This document shows, piece after piece, positions 45,261 through 55,145 of a DNA stretch of 64,000 bases. A model generated the notes under the pieces. It had not been told where the DNA came from. It did no database searches and worked only from the letters and a program-made list of their open reading frames with translations. Within the stretch, counting starts at the first letter, position 1; the number at the start of each line of letters is the position of its first letter. Both the position numbers and the translations under genes were made by a program. The DNA is from Ignavibacteriota bacterium (lineage in GTDB: Bacteria > Bacteroidota > Ignavibacteria > Ignavibacteriales > Melioribacteraceae): NCBI GenBank assembly GCA_016713565.1, contig JADJOX010000007.1, positions 310,001-374,000 on the forward strand, read 5' to 3'.

Positions 45261-45917
45261 CTATAATTCTATTTCAATATCTTCTTGAATAACTTTATTT
45301 CCTCGGCTTGTTTCTTCAATAATATCAAGAACATCGTTGGAAACTACTTCCATATCACGAATTAATTTGCTTATGCCGGTTGTAAGATAATTATAGAAAG
45401 CCAGCGCAACAATACCAATTGCCAAACCAACAGCGGTTGTAATAAGAGCTTCCCAAATACCGCCTGCTAAATCACTTGGGTTTGCGGAACCTTGTAAATC
45501 TTGAATCCTCATAAACGCTTGAATCATTCCGGTAACCGTTCCCAAAAACCCTAATAATGGCGCAATTCCTGAAATTGTAGCAACCATAGAAAGACCTTTT
45601 TCTAATTTTGCCACTTCTTGTCTTCCTGCGTTTTCTATTGATTCTTTTACTCTTTCATGACCTAAATGATATTTTTTCAAACCGCTTTTAATTATATTGG
45701 CCGCAGGCGATTTTTCTTCAATGCAATAACTGATTGCACCTGAAATATCTTCTTTAATTAGCATTCCTCTTATCTTGACCAAAAATGCCGGTACATTTAG
45801 TTTTGATTTTTTAATAACAATATATCTTTCAATAATAATTCCTACGGCTATAACCGAGCTAATGAATAACGGAATCATCAGCCATCCGCCTTTTGAAAGC
45901 ATTGATAAAATTGACAT
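45261..45917 (-). CDS. exbB: ExbB/TolQ/MotA proton-channel family protein
   Basis: 218 residues with three membrane helices: residues about 12-32 (WLMIPLFISSVIAVGIIIER), about 112-140 (ISGIAPLLGFLGTVTGMI, the signature) and about 155-178 (ALITTAVGLAIGIVALAFYN). The cytoplasmic loop lies between the first two. It is the channel-forming stator subunit of the energised complex with ExbD. An alternative name is TolQ; the neighbouring TonB-type gene favours ExbB. Confidence 0.93.
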   Translation of the reverse strand: MSILSMLSKGGWLMIPLFISSVIAVGIIIERYIVIKKSKLNVPAFLVKIRGMLIKEDISGAISYCIEEKSPAANIIKSGLKKYHLGHERVKESIENAGRQEVAKLEKGLSMVATISGIAPLLGFLGTVTGMIQAFMRIQDLQGSANPSDLAGGIWEALITTAVGLAIGIVALAFYNYLTTGISKLIRDMEVVSNDVLDIIEETSRGNKVIQEDIEIEL

Positions 45918-45936
45918 GTTTATTCCTTAAATTCTG

Positions 45937-47655
45937 TTATAATTTAGATTGATTTTTTTGTGCTTCTTCTAAAGTTGAGTATGGACCAATTCTAACTCTG
46001 TGCCAAGTCCCATTTAATTTCTGAATGAAAACTTTTATAACATATGCGTCAAATCCTCTACTCTTTAATTTATTTGCTTCTCTTTCGGCAATTGACTGCT
46101 GTTTCCAAGATGAAATTTGTACAGAATAATTTTTACCATCCGAGTAAATGTTGTTACTTACTTCTTCTTCTTTCTGATTTTGTTCTTTGAATATTACTCC
46201 CTTTTCTGCATCGATTTCTTTTTTATTTTTTGTTTCACTATCAACGCTGGATAATACTTCTTCATTTTTTAATTTTGATATTTCTGGTGGAAATGACTTC
46301 GCATTTCCTTGATTATTTTGGTTTTTCAAAACAGAATCTTGTTTATCAGCATCAATCGTATTTGAAAGTAAAATTTCATTTCCAGGTATTGTTTTATTAG
46401 TATCCGAATTTCCAATTGTTTCATTTAAATTTTTATCGTTTTCTATATTCAATTTTGCTTCTTTATCATCTTTTGAGGACAAATTAATAAAAAACAAATA
46501 ATAAACAGAAAATGCTAAAATCATAAAAATTAATAGTGTAACTATTACATAGCCATTTTTTTTCCCCTTGGGGGATTCTGATTTAGTATAATTTTTATTC
46601 TTCAACTGATTCTCATAATTTGAATCATTATTATTTTGCAGATCAATTTGTTCCAACTTTAAAACTGTTGAATCAAATTCCTCATCATTTTCTTCATTTT
46701 CATTTTGATCATTTTCAATCAATTCAAACGAATTTACATTGTTTGCTTGATTTTCGTCTGTTTTTTCAGTTTCAAATTCTTCAGATATGGGATTATTAAT
46801 GTTATTATCAGTTAAAGAAAATTTATCTTCTAAATTTGGGAATTTTTCTCCAATTATCTGAATATTTTCTTTATTGTTTTCATCATGGTCTTCAAATTCA
46901 TCTAATTTTGTTTTTTCAACATTATCAAGTAGATCATTTTCTAAAATCTCGTCTTCCATATCTTCTGTTTCTTCATCAATTTTCTCATTTGATGTCAGTT
47001 CATTTATTTCTTCATTATCCAAGCTTCCGTCTTCAAAAATATTATTTAATATTTCATCATCATTTAATTCTTCAAAATCATTCTCAAACAATTGTTTACT
47101 TTTCAAATCGATATCATCATCAAAATATGAATCCAATTCATCATTAATTTCATCTTCATTAAATATACTTTGTGCTTCTTTACCTTCAAAATAATCTTCC
47201 CAAATATCATAGTTTGAAATTTTTTCTGACTGCTGAATTAATTCATCAATTTTTGTTTCAATTTGTTGGGCCCTAACATCGCTGGTGTCTTTTGAACCGT
47301 CGTCTTCCAATGATATCATTGGTTTGCCAATTCCCAACTGAAATATTTTCTCGTCAAATTCAACAGTATCGGTAAATTTTTGTTGAATATCTAAAGTTAA
47401 AAAAGGTGATGATTCAACTGAAATTTCACTTGCCGGAGAGAACAATAGAGTTTTTTTTCTGTTTTTTGTTTTATTTATTTCTTCACTTAATTGTTCTTTA
47501 ATTTGGAATACACCCAAACCTTTTATTTTGAGTGCATCGCCGACAAATATTGAATCAACAATTTTATCTTTAAACTTGTTGAACGCAAAAACACTTTCGT
47601 TTTCGTTTAATCCTAATAGTTCGGCAAACTTTTTTTCTAAATTTTCTTTATCCAT
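45937..47655 (-). CDS. HU-like domain, acidic linker, TM and SPOR domain protein
   Basis: 572 residues from ATG 47655, which has SD GAGG just upstream; ATG 47685 is also possible. The N-terminal part (about 1-90) has an HU/IHF-like pattern (FAELLGLNENESVF, IKGLGVFQIKEQL and a basic KNRKKTLLFSP strand), as in Bacteroidota HU-CCDC81-like proteins. A very acidic, Asn-rich, low-complexity region (about 130-360) follows, then one TM helix (VIVTLLIFMILAFSVYYLFF). The end is a SPOR domain (NYSVQISSWKQQ, YVIKVFIQKLNGTWHRVRIGPY). SPOR binds denuded peptidoglycan at division sites. It links the cytoplasm or nucleoid to the cell wall by inference. Gene order places it before exbB. Confidence 0.8.
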   Translation of the reverse strand: MDKENLEKKFAELLGLNENESVFAFNKFKDKIVDSIFVGDALKIKGLGVFQIKEQLSEEINKTKNRKKTLLFSPASEISVESSPFLTLDIQQKFTDTVEFDEKIFQLGIGKPMISLEDDGSKDTSDVRAQQIETKIDELIQQSEKISNYDIWEDYFEGKEAQSIFNEDEINDELDSYFDDDIDLKSKQLFENDFEELNDDEILNNIFEDGSLDNEEINELTSNEKIDEETEDMEDEILENDLLDNVEKTKLDEFEDHDENNKENIQIIGEKFPNLEDKFSLTDNNINNPISEEFETEKTDENQANNVNSFELIENDQNENEENDEEFDSTVLKLEQIDLQNNNDSNYENQLKNKNYTKSESPKGKKNGYVIVTLLIFMILAFSVYYLFFINLSSKDDKEAKLNIENDKNLNETIGNSDTNKTIPGNEILLSNTIDADKQDSVLKNQNNQGNAKSFPPEISKLKNEEVLSSVDSETKNKKEIDAEKGVIFKEQNQKEEEVSNNIYSDGKNYSVQISSWKQQSIAEREANKLKSRGFDAYVIKVFIQKLNGTWHRVRIGPYSTLEEAQKNQSKL

Positions 47656-47685
47656 TTCATCCTCTACGGAATGATTTAAATTCAT

Positions 47686-49263
47686 TTACCATCTAAACTC
47701 TATACCGGCAATTAAATCAAATGGTTTTGCTTTGTAATTTCTAAAATAATAATATTTATCATTAAGCAGATTCTGCAATGAAAATGTCAAATCAAAATTT
47801 TCAAATAGTTTATACTTAAAATTTGCATTTAAATTTATTGCGTCTGGAATTTCGCTAGTATTTTGATAATCGGAATATGATTTTCCAAAATAGTTAAGTG
47901 TTAAATTTAATCCAAAATTTGCCCAATTATAAGAATAACTCAAATCAGCTAAAAATTCCGAATTATACGGCAAATTTTTTGAACCGTTACCGGAAATATT
48001 CTGGACAATTATGTTTCCGTAAAATTCACCCAAAGGACCTTTACGGAATAAAAGATTTAGAAATGCAAAAGATTTTTCCGAATCAGTTTTATGAATTGCA
48101 AAGATTCCGTTTAACGAATCGTCTTCAAAATAAAAATTATTATCAGTATTTACATAGCCAAATCCACCGCTAATTTCAAAATATTTTTCATATTCATATT
48201 TAGCGGCTAACTTAATATTAAATTTATTTTCAATAAACAAATCAACAAAGTTATTTAATTGGTAATATCTATTCGCGTTTCTAAAATCTTTTAATGTAAC
48301 AAATTCTGTGAATGGTGCAAATTCGCCGTAAACCGAAAACCTTTTGCTCATTTTTAAACTTGCATACGCGTTGGGGGCAAAAAATGTATTGCCTTCGCTT
48401 TCAGCATAAGATATTCCGCCGCGAACATAAAGAAAAGAAAACGGATAAATTGCAAGACTTGCATTTGTTACAAAAAAGGAGTTGTTTCCTTCCGAATACT
48501 TTTTGGAATTTATTGCTTGATTTTTAAAACCACCGTTGAGTAAAAAATCAAATTGTTGCAATTTTAAGTTTACGTAAGCATTAGCGGAAAATATATTTTC
48601 ACTTATGGAATTATCCTTTTGATTATAATATTCATTGTCAAAGGAAATTCCAAAATTTCTATAAGAATCAGATGCAAAATTAAATGATAATGAAATATTT
48701 CCTTCGTCAGTTTTTCTTTCCAAACTTCTTTTATCGGAACCATAGAAATTATAAGATTCGTATAAATAATTTCCATTTAAATCAATTTCTAGCCCGGGCA
48801 GAAAATCAGCTTCATGATTTACAAAATATTTACTTCCTAATCCAATCCCCGCATAGCTCATTCCGGCATATTTAATATATTCAAGTTCATTCAAACCGTA
48901 TAAATGCGCGTTGTAACTTAAGTTCCCTGTCCAATCGTTATAGTAAAATTCACCGGAAGGCCAAGTATAAATTCCCGCATTTAATCTCAAAAGTGCTTTT
49001 GTCATTTGTCGATAATTAGGAATGCTAACTACCTGATTATCAATTTTGGGAAGTGAAATACTTGTTTGATCATCACTAATATTCGATGGAGTAAAAAAAT
49101 CTTTTGATAATAGAGGTATTAAATTCGGCTGAGATTTTTCCATTTTCGGAACAGTTACATTTTCGTTGCCCGTAATAACAAAATCCGGAAGTTCAATTCC
49201 TCCGCCTTCTTGAGCGAATAATAATGAAAAGCTTAAAAGAAAAATTGATATTATTTTTTTCAT
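47686..49263 (-). CDS. TonB-receptor-like outer-membrane barrel without plug
   Basis: 525 residues with signal peptide (KKIISIFLLSFSLLFAQ). A short segment ELPDFVITGNENVTVPK looks like the TonB-box/plug start of TonB-dependent receptors, but the roughly 150-residue plug domain is missing. The rest alternates polar and aromatic beta strands, with a typical final barrel pattern (LTFSLQNLLNDKYYYF and a terminal EFRW ending in an aromatic residue). It probably acts as a barrel that uses or contacts TonB. It overlaps the TPR gene by four bases and its stop abuts the SPOR gene. Confidence 0.75.
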   Translation of the reverse strand: MKKIISIFLLSFSLLFAQEGGGIELPDFVITGNENVTVPKMEKSQPNLIPLLSKDFFTPSNISDDQTSISLPKIDNQVVSIPNYRQMTKALLRLNAGIYTWPSGEFYYNDWTGNLSYNAHLYGLNELEYIKYAGMSYAGIGLGSKYFVNHEADFLPGLEIDLNGNYLYESYNFYGSDKRSLERKTDEGNISLSFNFASDSYRNFGISFDNEYYNQKDNSISENIFSANAYVNLKLQQFDFLLNGGFKNQAINSKKYSEGNNSFFVTNASLAIYPFSFLYVRGGISYAESEGNTFFAPNAYASLKMSKRFSVYGEFAPFTEFVTLKDFRNANRYYQLNNFVDLFIENKFNIKLAAKYEYEKYFEISGGFGYVNTDNNFYFEDDSLNGIFAIHKTDSEKSFAFLNLLFRKGPLGEFYGNIIVQNISGNGSKNLPYNSEFLADLSYSYNWANFGLNLTLNYFGKSYSDYQNTSEIPDAINLNANFKYKLFENFDLTFSLQNLLNDKYYYFRNYKAKPFDLIAGIEFRW

Positions 49264-52235
49264 AATTGATTTAGTTTCTCGTTAGCTTCTTGAGCAAATT
49301 GATTTTTTTTATGTCTTTTCAAAACTGCTTTATACATTTCTGCTGCTTTTACTTTATCATTATTGGCAACATAACAATCGCCGAGCAGTAATAAAGATTT
49401 TGTGTACCATTCTTCGTACATTGTATAAACTGAACGTAATTTTATTAACTCAGTTATTGCTTCGGGAATTTTCTTCTGCATATAATAATTCTGACCAACA
49501 TAATACAATGCTTCAGCAGCAATATCATCTTTTCTATTATCCGAAACATCGCGGAAAAGATTCATAGAATTTTCAAAATTATTCCTAGACAGTTCTAATA
49601 TTCCCAATTCAATTTCTGCTTTATGATAGAATAAAGATCCATCTCGGCTATCAACAATTTCTTGCAATTCTTTGTATGCTTCGGGAATTTGTTCGCTGGA
49701 GATATAAGCCTGTGCTTTATTAAATTTTATTTCTGAAATTCTTTTTGAATCTTTTACTTTTCCTAAAATTTCATTATATAAACCAATTTCGGCATTCAAA
49801 TTTTTTTGGTTTCTATAAATTGTGCCAATTTCCAAAACAGCACTGAATCCTTCGTCGGAATTCAAAGAATTATTTTTTACATATTCAAAATATTGAATCG
49901 CCTTGTCTGTATTATTCGATAATGCAGCACTTTTTCCCATCCAGTAATAAGCTTGCGGAATTTGAGAACTTTGAGGATAATTTTTAACAACTTTTTCGTA
50001 TTCTGAAATTGCCTGTTCATATTGGCCAGCACTATAATATATCTCTCCGGTTTTCATTTGAATTTTATCGAGAAAATCTAAACTAGGATGATCAGCAATA
50101 AAGTTCTGCAAATAATTAACGGCTTCAGGCTGTTTATCTTGAACAACATAACAATATTGAATTCCGTTAACGGCATCATAAACATATTGTGTGTTTGGAT
50201 ATTGAGAAATAACTCTATTATAATATAAAACCGCTTTATCGTATTCGCCTTTATTAAAATGCGAATCGCCAATAGAATATAAAGCAATTGGAAGTAAATT
50301 TGATTGAGGATATTTTTCGAACAAAGCTGAATAATTTTCTATAGCTGCGTCAAATTCATTTCTCTGAAATTTGATCCAGCCAATTAAGTATTGTGAATCA
50401 TCCGCATAATTTGAAGCTGGAAATTTTATCTGGATTTGATTCAAAACATCAATTGCATTTTGCGCATCACCCGATTTGAATAAACTCTGAGCATAATTAA
50501 AAAATGCTCTTTCATCATTTCCGAATTTTGCCGAATTAATTAAAGCTCTTTGATAATAAGTGCTAGCCTTCGAATAATCCTTTTGTGCATAATAACAATC
50601 GGCTAATCTTAATTGGCATTCACTAAATCTTGAATCACTTGAATAATTTTTATTAAACTCATTAAAGTAATACGCGGCTTTTGAAAAATCCGGAAGATCA
50701 AAATATGAATATGCCAAACCATATACTACGTCATCTTTGAATTCATTATTTTCTATATTTACTTTGTTGTAGTCTGCAATTGATTTATTGTAATTCCCTA
50801 AAACAAAATTTGCTTCGGCTCTGTAAAAAAACAATTTGTTTTTTTCAATTTCGGTTTCGTTTTCATTTATAGAATTAAAATTCTTTAAAGCTTCAACATT
50901 ATTTTTTAAATAAAAATTTGAAACTCCAAGTCCCAAAAAACATCTGTCTTTCAGTTGAACGGGTATTTGAGAAATATTCAAACCATATTGAAAATATTCT
51001 TTTGCTTTTTGATATTCTTTTCTTCTTAAACTTATTTCTCCAAGCAATGTATATGATTTTGATCTTGTAAAAGGATCTGAGCTGTTTAATGATTGCAACA
51101 GTGAAGTTTCAGATTCATCAAAACTTTTTTCACTGAATTTACTTATTCCGATATTAAGTTTTACTCTTTGGGTTAAATAATGATTGGGATATTTTTCGGC
51201 AAATTTTTTATGGATTGCGATTGCCTCATCGTTGTTACCGGCATAGCGTTGTGCTTCGCCGCTCCAATACAAAGATTTTATGGCAATTGAATCGTCTTTG
51301 CTAGTTGAAAGCAGATTGAAAAGCTTATACGCGCTATCAAAATCATTTTGCTGGAAATTTATCCAAGCCAATCCGTATCTAATTTTATTAAGCATATCTT
51401 CTGTAGGCGAATTATTTAATATTCTTTTATATGCTTCCGACGCATTGTTGTATTCCTTCAAACGATAATACGAGTTTGCTAAAATATAATCTGCATTATT
51501 TTTATCATCTGAGTTTAGTTCCTCGATCAACGGATCGGACAATTCCAAAATCACATTGTCATATTCCTTAAGCTCAAAATAACAAACTCCAATTCTAAAT
51601 TGAGCTTGAGACGAAAGTTCGCTGTTTCTGTGAAATCCTAAAAGTTTATCATAATATTCAACCGCTTTACGGTACTCGCCTTTTTTTTCATAAACATTAG
51701 CCAACGCAAAAATGCTACGATCAACAAAGGTATTGTTGTATTTAGAGTTTACTGCAGAATTAAAGAATTGTTCGGCTTTGTTCAAATCGTTTTCTTCGAT
51801 AAAAGTCTCGCCAATCAAATGAAAAGCTGAACCGGAATATTCCGATGTAGGATATTTATTAACCAAGATGGTTAAAAATTCTCTGCTTTTATCGTAAATT
51901 TTTTTATTGAAATACAAATTCCCCAACCTGTAAAGCGCTATTTCTCGTAAATTTGAATTAGGATATTTTTCGACGAATTCTTCAAAATTGGTAATTGCAC
52001 CGTCGTATTGATCAAGTCCTAAAAGACTTTCACCAATATACAATTTAGCGCTTGAAAACAAATTTTCATCGACTTCGGATTGTGAGAGATATAAATTCAA
52101 ATTTTTTATTGCTAAAGAATAGTTGCCATCGTAAAAATTTTTCATTCCCTCGGAATAAAAAGAAACATCTTTTTGAGCAATTTGATAATTTGAAAATATG
52201 AACAGCATAATAAAAAAGATGATGGCATTTTTCAT
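49260..52235 (-). CDS. Large exported TPR protein (about 25 repeats)
   Basis: 991 residues with signal peptide (AIIFFIMLFIFSNYQIAQ). From about residue 25 to the end almost everything is 34-36-residue TPR units; the tandem order shows as DGNYSLAIKNLNLYLSQ, DQYDGAITNFEEFVEKYPNS and GEYRKAVEYYDKLLGFH, repeating to KVKAAEMYKAVLKRH. It is the first gene of the ExbB-ExbD-TonB operon, coupled by a 4-base overlap to the barrel. Tol-Pal loci also carry a TPR protein (CpoB/YbgF), so an analogous periplasmic scaffold role is a reasonable inference. Confidence 0.88.
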   Translation of the reverse strand: MKNAIIFFIMLFIFSNYQIAQKDVSFYSEGMKNFYDGNYSLAIKNLNLYLSQSEVDENLFSSAKLYIGESLLGLDQYDGAITNFEEFVEKYPNSNLREIALYRLGNLYFNKKIYDKSREFLTILVNKYPTSEYSGSAFHLIGETFIEENDLNKAEQFFNSAVNSKYNNTFVDRSIFALANVYEKKGEYRKAVEYYDKLLGFHRNSELSSQAQFRIGVCYFELKEYDNVILELSDPLIEELNSDDKNNADYILANSYYRLKEYNNASEAYKRILNNSPTEDMLNKIRYGLAWINFQQNDFDSAYKLFNLLSTSKDDSIAIKSLYWSGEAQRYAGNNDEAIAIHKKFAEKYPNHYLTQRVKLNIGISKFSEKSFDESETSLLQSLNSSDPFTRSKSYTLLGEISLRRKEYQKAKEYFQYGLNISQIPVQLKDRCFLGLGVSNFYLKNNVEALKNFNSINENETEIEKNKLFFYRAEANFVLGNYNKSIADYNKVNIENNEFKDDVVYGLAYSYFDLPDFSKAAYYFNEFNKNYSSDSRFSECQLRLADCYYAQKDYSKASTYYQRALINSAKFGNDERAFFNYAQSLFKSGDAQNAIDVLNQIQIKFPASNYADDSQYLIGWIKFQRNEFDAAIENYSALFEKYPQSNLLPIALYSIGDSHFNKGEYDKAVLYYNRVISQYPNTQYVYDAVNGIQYCYVVQDKQPEAVNYLQNFIADHPSLDFLDKIQMKTGEIYYSAGQYEQAISEYEKVVKNYPQSSQIPQAYYWMGKSAALSNNTDKAIQYFEYVKNNSLNSDEGFSAVLEIGTIYRNQKNLNAEIGLYNEILGKVKDSKRISEIKFNKAQAYISSEQIPEAYKELQEIVDSRDGSLFYHKAEIELGILELSRNNFENSMNLFRDVSDNRKDDIAAEALYYVGQNYYMQKKIPEAITELIKLRSVYTMYEEWYTKSLLLLGDCYVANNDKVKAAEMYKAVLKRHKKNQFAQEANEKLNQL

Positions 52236-52407
52236 AGGGCTCTAATCTTATTATATTTTAATAAATCATTAAACCTGAATTTTCAAAAAATAGTTTCAGT
52301 TTTTTTTAATAAAAATATTTCTAAAATATAAGCAATTAGTAGAATAAGTTAAAGATAATTATCTTTAATCTTGGTTAAGTTATTAAATTTATATGTGTTA
52401 TAAAAGA

Positions 52408-52437
52408 AAACCCAATTAAAAAACATTAATTGGGTTT
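52408..52437 (-). terminator. Rho-independent terminator of the TPR gene
   Basis: A perfect 12-bp stem, AAACCCAATTAA with TTAATTGGGTTT and a 6-base loop, followed on the minus strand by TCTTTT. It lies about 20 bases past the stop of the TPR gene at 52458. Confidence 0.85.
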
Positions 52438-52457
52438 GAAATAGATTGGTACTATGC

Positions 52458-53237
52458 CTAGTTCAGATATTTAAGTTCATGATTGCAGCGATCTTTGTAA
52501 AGTTTATCTGTACTAGCAATCTTAAAATTTTCTTTAGCTTTATCAATTTGGTTCAATCCTTTAAATGCGAGAGCCTTATAAAAATAAGCGGCTCCTTTTG
52601 GTGCTTCAGATTTTGTGCCGCGAGAATTTATAGCATTATCAGCAGCCTTAAGCGCTTCATCATATTTCGCTGTTTCAACATACATATCTGCTAATTTTAA
52701 ATATGCCGCATCATATTGATAATTTGAAACCGCATTATTTAAGTATTCCGCTGCTTTTTCATAATTTTTTTCTCGTAACGCAATTTCACCAAGCTTTGTA
52801 TATGAAAGTCCAATATATTTTGCAGCTTGTTCTTGGTTCTTTTTGTCCTTACTTAATTCTTTAAATTTTGCAAAATTCTGAATTGCCAAATCAAATTTTT
52901 CCCAAGAATAATAATTTGTTCCCATAGCGTTGTAGGCAATAGCAAAATTAGGATTTATTGCTACACAATTTTTTAGCGCGTCTTCAGCTTTATCAAAACT
53001 TCTTTGCTTCTTATATACAGTACTCATTTGATAATAGATTCTATAATCTTTGTCAATTCCCAAAGCTTTGTTATAATTTTCTAATGCGCCGTTATAATTT
53101 CCGGCTTTCATTTGTTTGTTACCTTCATTATAAAGTTTAGCTGCTTCAACATTCATTTCTGCTTCTTGTGAATGAATAGTAGCAAAAGAGAACAGTAGAG
53201 AAAATAGTATGCTTAAAAATTTCTTCATTAATCTCAC
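52458..53237 (-). CDS. Exported TPR protein
   Basis: 259 residues with signal peptide (MKKFLSILFSLLFSFATIHSQ; the actual start may be MRLMKK at 53237 or MKK at 53228). Five or six TPR-type repeats follow, for example LYNEGNKQMKAGNYNGALEN, DKAEDALKNCVAINPNFAIA, REKNYEKAAEYLNNAV and GLNQIDKAKENFKIA. A signal peptide with TPRs suggests periplasmic protein-protein scaffolding. It stands alone between the TPR-barrel operon and tRNA-Leu and has its own terminator. Confidence 0.85.
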   Translation of the reverse strand: MRLMKKFLSILFSLLFSFATIHSQEAEMNVEAAKLYNEGNKQMKAGNYNGALENYNKALGIDKDYRIYYQMSTVYKKQRSFDKAEDALKNCVAINPNFAIAYNAMGTNYYSWEKFDLAIQNFAKFKELSKDKKNQEQAAKYIGLSYTKLGEIALREKNYEKAAEYLNNAVSNYQYDAAYLKLADMYVETAKYDEALKAADNAINSRGTKSEAPKGAAYFYKALAFKGLNQIDKAKENFKIASTDKLYKDRCNHELKYLN

Positions 53238-53255
53238 CTTTCTTTTAGTTTAACA

Positions 53256-53342
53256 TGGTGCGGAAGACGGGACTTGAACCCGTATGCTCTTACGAGCACT
53301 ACCCCCTCAAGATAGCGTGTATACCAATTTCACCACTTCCGC
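53256..53342 (-). tRNA. tRNA-Leu (anticodon GAG)
   Basis: The minus strand gives an 87-base tRNA with the acceptor stem GCGGAAG pairing with CTTCCGC, D loop AAATTGGTATA, anticodon loop TTGAGGG (anticodon GAG, CUC/CUU Leu) on stem CTATC/GGTAG, a long variable arm (TGCTCGTAAGAGCA) as expected for type II tRNA-Leu, T arm GGGTTCAAGTCCC and an encoded CCA. All arms pair. Confidence 0.95.
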
Positions 53343-53468
53343 AAAATAGATTTTAAAGATAAAATTATATAAATAAAAATGCAATAACTTTAATGAATAC
53401 TATTTTGCAAAAGTTTAATTGGTTTACAGCTTTACTTAATTTTTGTTCCAAAGATATAAGTTTTAATG

Positions 53469-53948
53469 TTATTCTTCTCTTTCTCTTTGAATTCTTTTTT
53501 TACCTTTCTCCAATAAAATATCTCTTACATCTCGCCTGAATTTTCTTTCAAAAATAATTACTTTTGCTATTTGTTCGCTTGTTAAGATATCTTTTAAAGA
53601 TTCAATGAAATTATTTTTTTCTTCTGTTATTTTAATTTCATAAGACATGCATTTATCAATGTAATCGGAATAGTTCTTATCTTTTTTATCCGAGTTCAAT
53701 AATTTTTCCATTTTATCAAGCTCTGTATCAAAATCGCGCATTACATCCATAATTTTATCTCTATTTTTATTCCTTCTCGTTATGAATTTAACTGCGGTAT
53801 CTTCATCCAAATTTAGAATCTCAAGTAGTTTCAGTTGTTCGAGCTGTTCAAATTTTTTGTTTGGCGGACCCATTGGAGGTTTATCCATTTCCTGACAATA
53901 TATATTTCCTGCCATAAAAATTGCGATTAGTAGAATTTTAATTTTCAT
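53469..53948 (-). CDS. Spy/CpxP-like exported helical protein
   Basis: 159 residues with signal peptide ending near CQ (IKILLIAIFMAGNIYCQ). The body is very basic and helical with RNKNRDKIMDVMRDFD and an LTSEQIAKVIIFERKFRRD segment that resembles the LTxxQ motif of Spy/CpxP periplasmic chaperones. It ends in a charged tail. It lies 7 bases downstream of the anti-sigma-like gene in the same direction, so it may be part of the sigma-factor operon. A second Spy-like gene lies on the other side of that operon. Confidence 0.6.
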   Translation of the reverse strand: MKIKILLIAIFMAGNIYCQEMDKPPMGPPNKKFEQLEQLKLLEILNLDEDTAVKFITRRNKNRDKIMDVMRDFDTELDKMEKLLNSDKKDKNYSDYIDKCMSYEIKITEEKNNFIESLKDILTSEQIAKVIIFERKFRRDVRDILLEKGKKRIQREREE

Positions 53949-53955
53949 TTTTTGC

Positions 53956-54570
53956 CTATAGAATTTTTTTATTAATTATTTCATTATAAACTAAATTGTA
54001 ATCATCTTCGGATATGTTATTTATGACACTTTCATTAAGTTCAAAAATATGATTATTCTCTTTCAAATAATTTAATATAATATTTTCATATTCGTCTTCA
54101 CTATGTGTAAGTGAATAAATTTCTGAGTCGTAGTTTTCAATTATTTTGTAATGACTTGTTTCATCAAGTAATTCTGTAATTAATTCATTGTTATCGCTAA
54201 ACGCATATGTAAAATTCTTCACATCAATAGCACTTTTAATATTACTATTATAAGTATTTAATAAAAATATTACTACCGCGGCAATTAAAATAACTGGAAA
54301 AAGGTATGCATATTTTGGTATCAGATTAAAATAAAAAGAAAATTTCTTCTTTGCGGAAATTCGCTCTTTTACTCTTGGCAATAATGTAATAAAGTAATCT
54401 TCTTCTGCTTTAACTTCTGAATTTAGGTTTTTGTAATTCATTTGATATTTTTCAAATTCTTTCCTTAGATTATGATTAAGTGAAAGATTTTTTTCGAAAT
54501 TACTTTTTTCTTCTTCACTAAAATCATTTTCTAAATATTTAATAAATTGTAATGTCTTATTCATAGTCAT
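53956..54570 (-). CDS. Putative membrane anti-sigma factor
   Basis: 204 residues. An N-terminal cytoplasmic helical domain (about 1-75) holds no zinc-binding HxxxCxxC motif. One TM segment follows (about 78-97, YAYLFPVILIAAVVIFLL), then a periplasmic C-terminal region rich in acidic and aromatic residues. Position supports the assignment: it overlaps the ECF sigma gene by 14 bases, the standard sigma-then-anti-sigma order. A zinc-free anti-sigma domain is not rare. The sensed signal is unknown. Confidence 0.7.
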   Translation of the reverse strand: MTMNKTLQFIKYLENDFSEEEKSNFEKNLSLNHNLRKEFEKYQMNYKNLNSEVKAEEDYFITLLPRVKERISAKKKFSFYFNLIPKYAYLFPVILIAAVVIFLLNTYNSNIKSAIDVKNFTYAFSDNNELITELLDETSHYKIIENYDSEIYSLTHSEDEYENIILNYLKENNHIFELNESVINNISEDDYNLVYNEIINKKIL

Positions 54571-55102
54571 CCAATTTTGTTAAAATTTTATTTAATGCGT
54601 GAAAATAGTTAGCTTTTAGTCCGCCAATGCTTTTACCTGTTATTTCAGAAATTTCCTCATAACTTAATTCATCAAATTTTCTTAGAATAAACACTTCTTT
54701 TTGTTTAATCGGTAGTTCATCAAGAACGTTGTTTAGTCTTTCCAATTTTTCCCTATTTTCTAAATTTTTAACGATATCATTTTCATTTTTGAAATCTGCA
54801 GTCGGTTCATCAATGCTAAAAAGATTTTTAATTTTATTCTTTTTAATCAAATTCAAACTTCGAGTAAATGTAATTTTATAAATCCACGTTTTTAATGATG
54901 AATTAAATTTGAATGTTTTCAATTTATTATAAAGAACAATAATAACTTGCTGTGTAATCTCATCGGCATCATAATGATTACCCAACATTCTTCTGGCATT
55001 CCAATAAATTAATTTTTGATACTCAGTAACAATTTTATTAAAGGACTTTTCATCGCCATTAATAAAATTTTTTACGAGTTCAAACTCCTTCTCATCGGCC
55101 AT
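54557..55102 (-). CDS. ECF-family RNA polymerase sigma factor
   Basis: 181 residues with region 2 (DADEITQQVIIVLYNKL and FKFNSSLKTWIYKITFTRSL, core and -10 recognition) and region 4 (LDELPIKQKEVFILRKFDEL, YEEISEITGKSIGGLKANYF, a helix-turn-helix). No region 1.1 or 3. Region 2.3/2.4 is typical of ECF families. Its stop overlaps the anti-sigma gene. It starts at ATG 55102 facing away from the Spy-like gene at 55225, a layout used by envelope-stress sigma units. Confidence 0.9.
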   Translation of the reverse strand: MADEKEFELVKNFINGDEKSFNKIVTEYQKLIYWNARRMLGNHYDADEITQQVIIVLYNKLKTFKFNSSLKTWIYKITFTRSLNLIKKNKIKNLFSIDEPTADFKNENDIVKNLENREKLERLNNVLDELPIKQKEVFILRKFDELSYEEISEITGKSIGGLKANYFHALNKILTKLDDYE

Positions 55103-55145
55103 AGTTTTCCTTGAACAATAATTTAGACAAAAATTATATGTTCAT

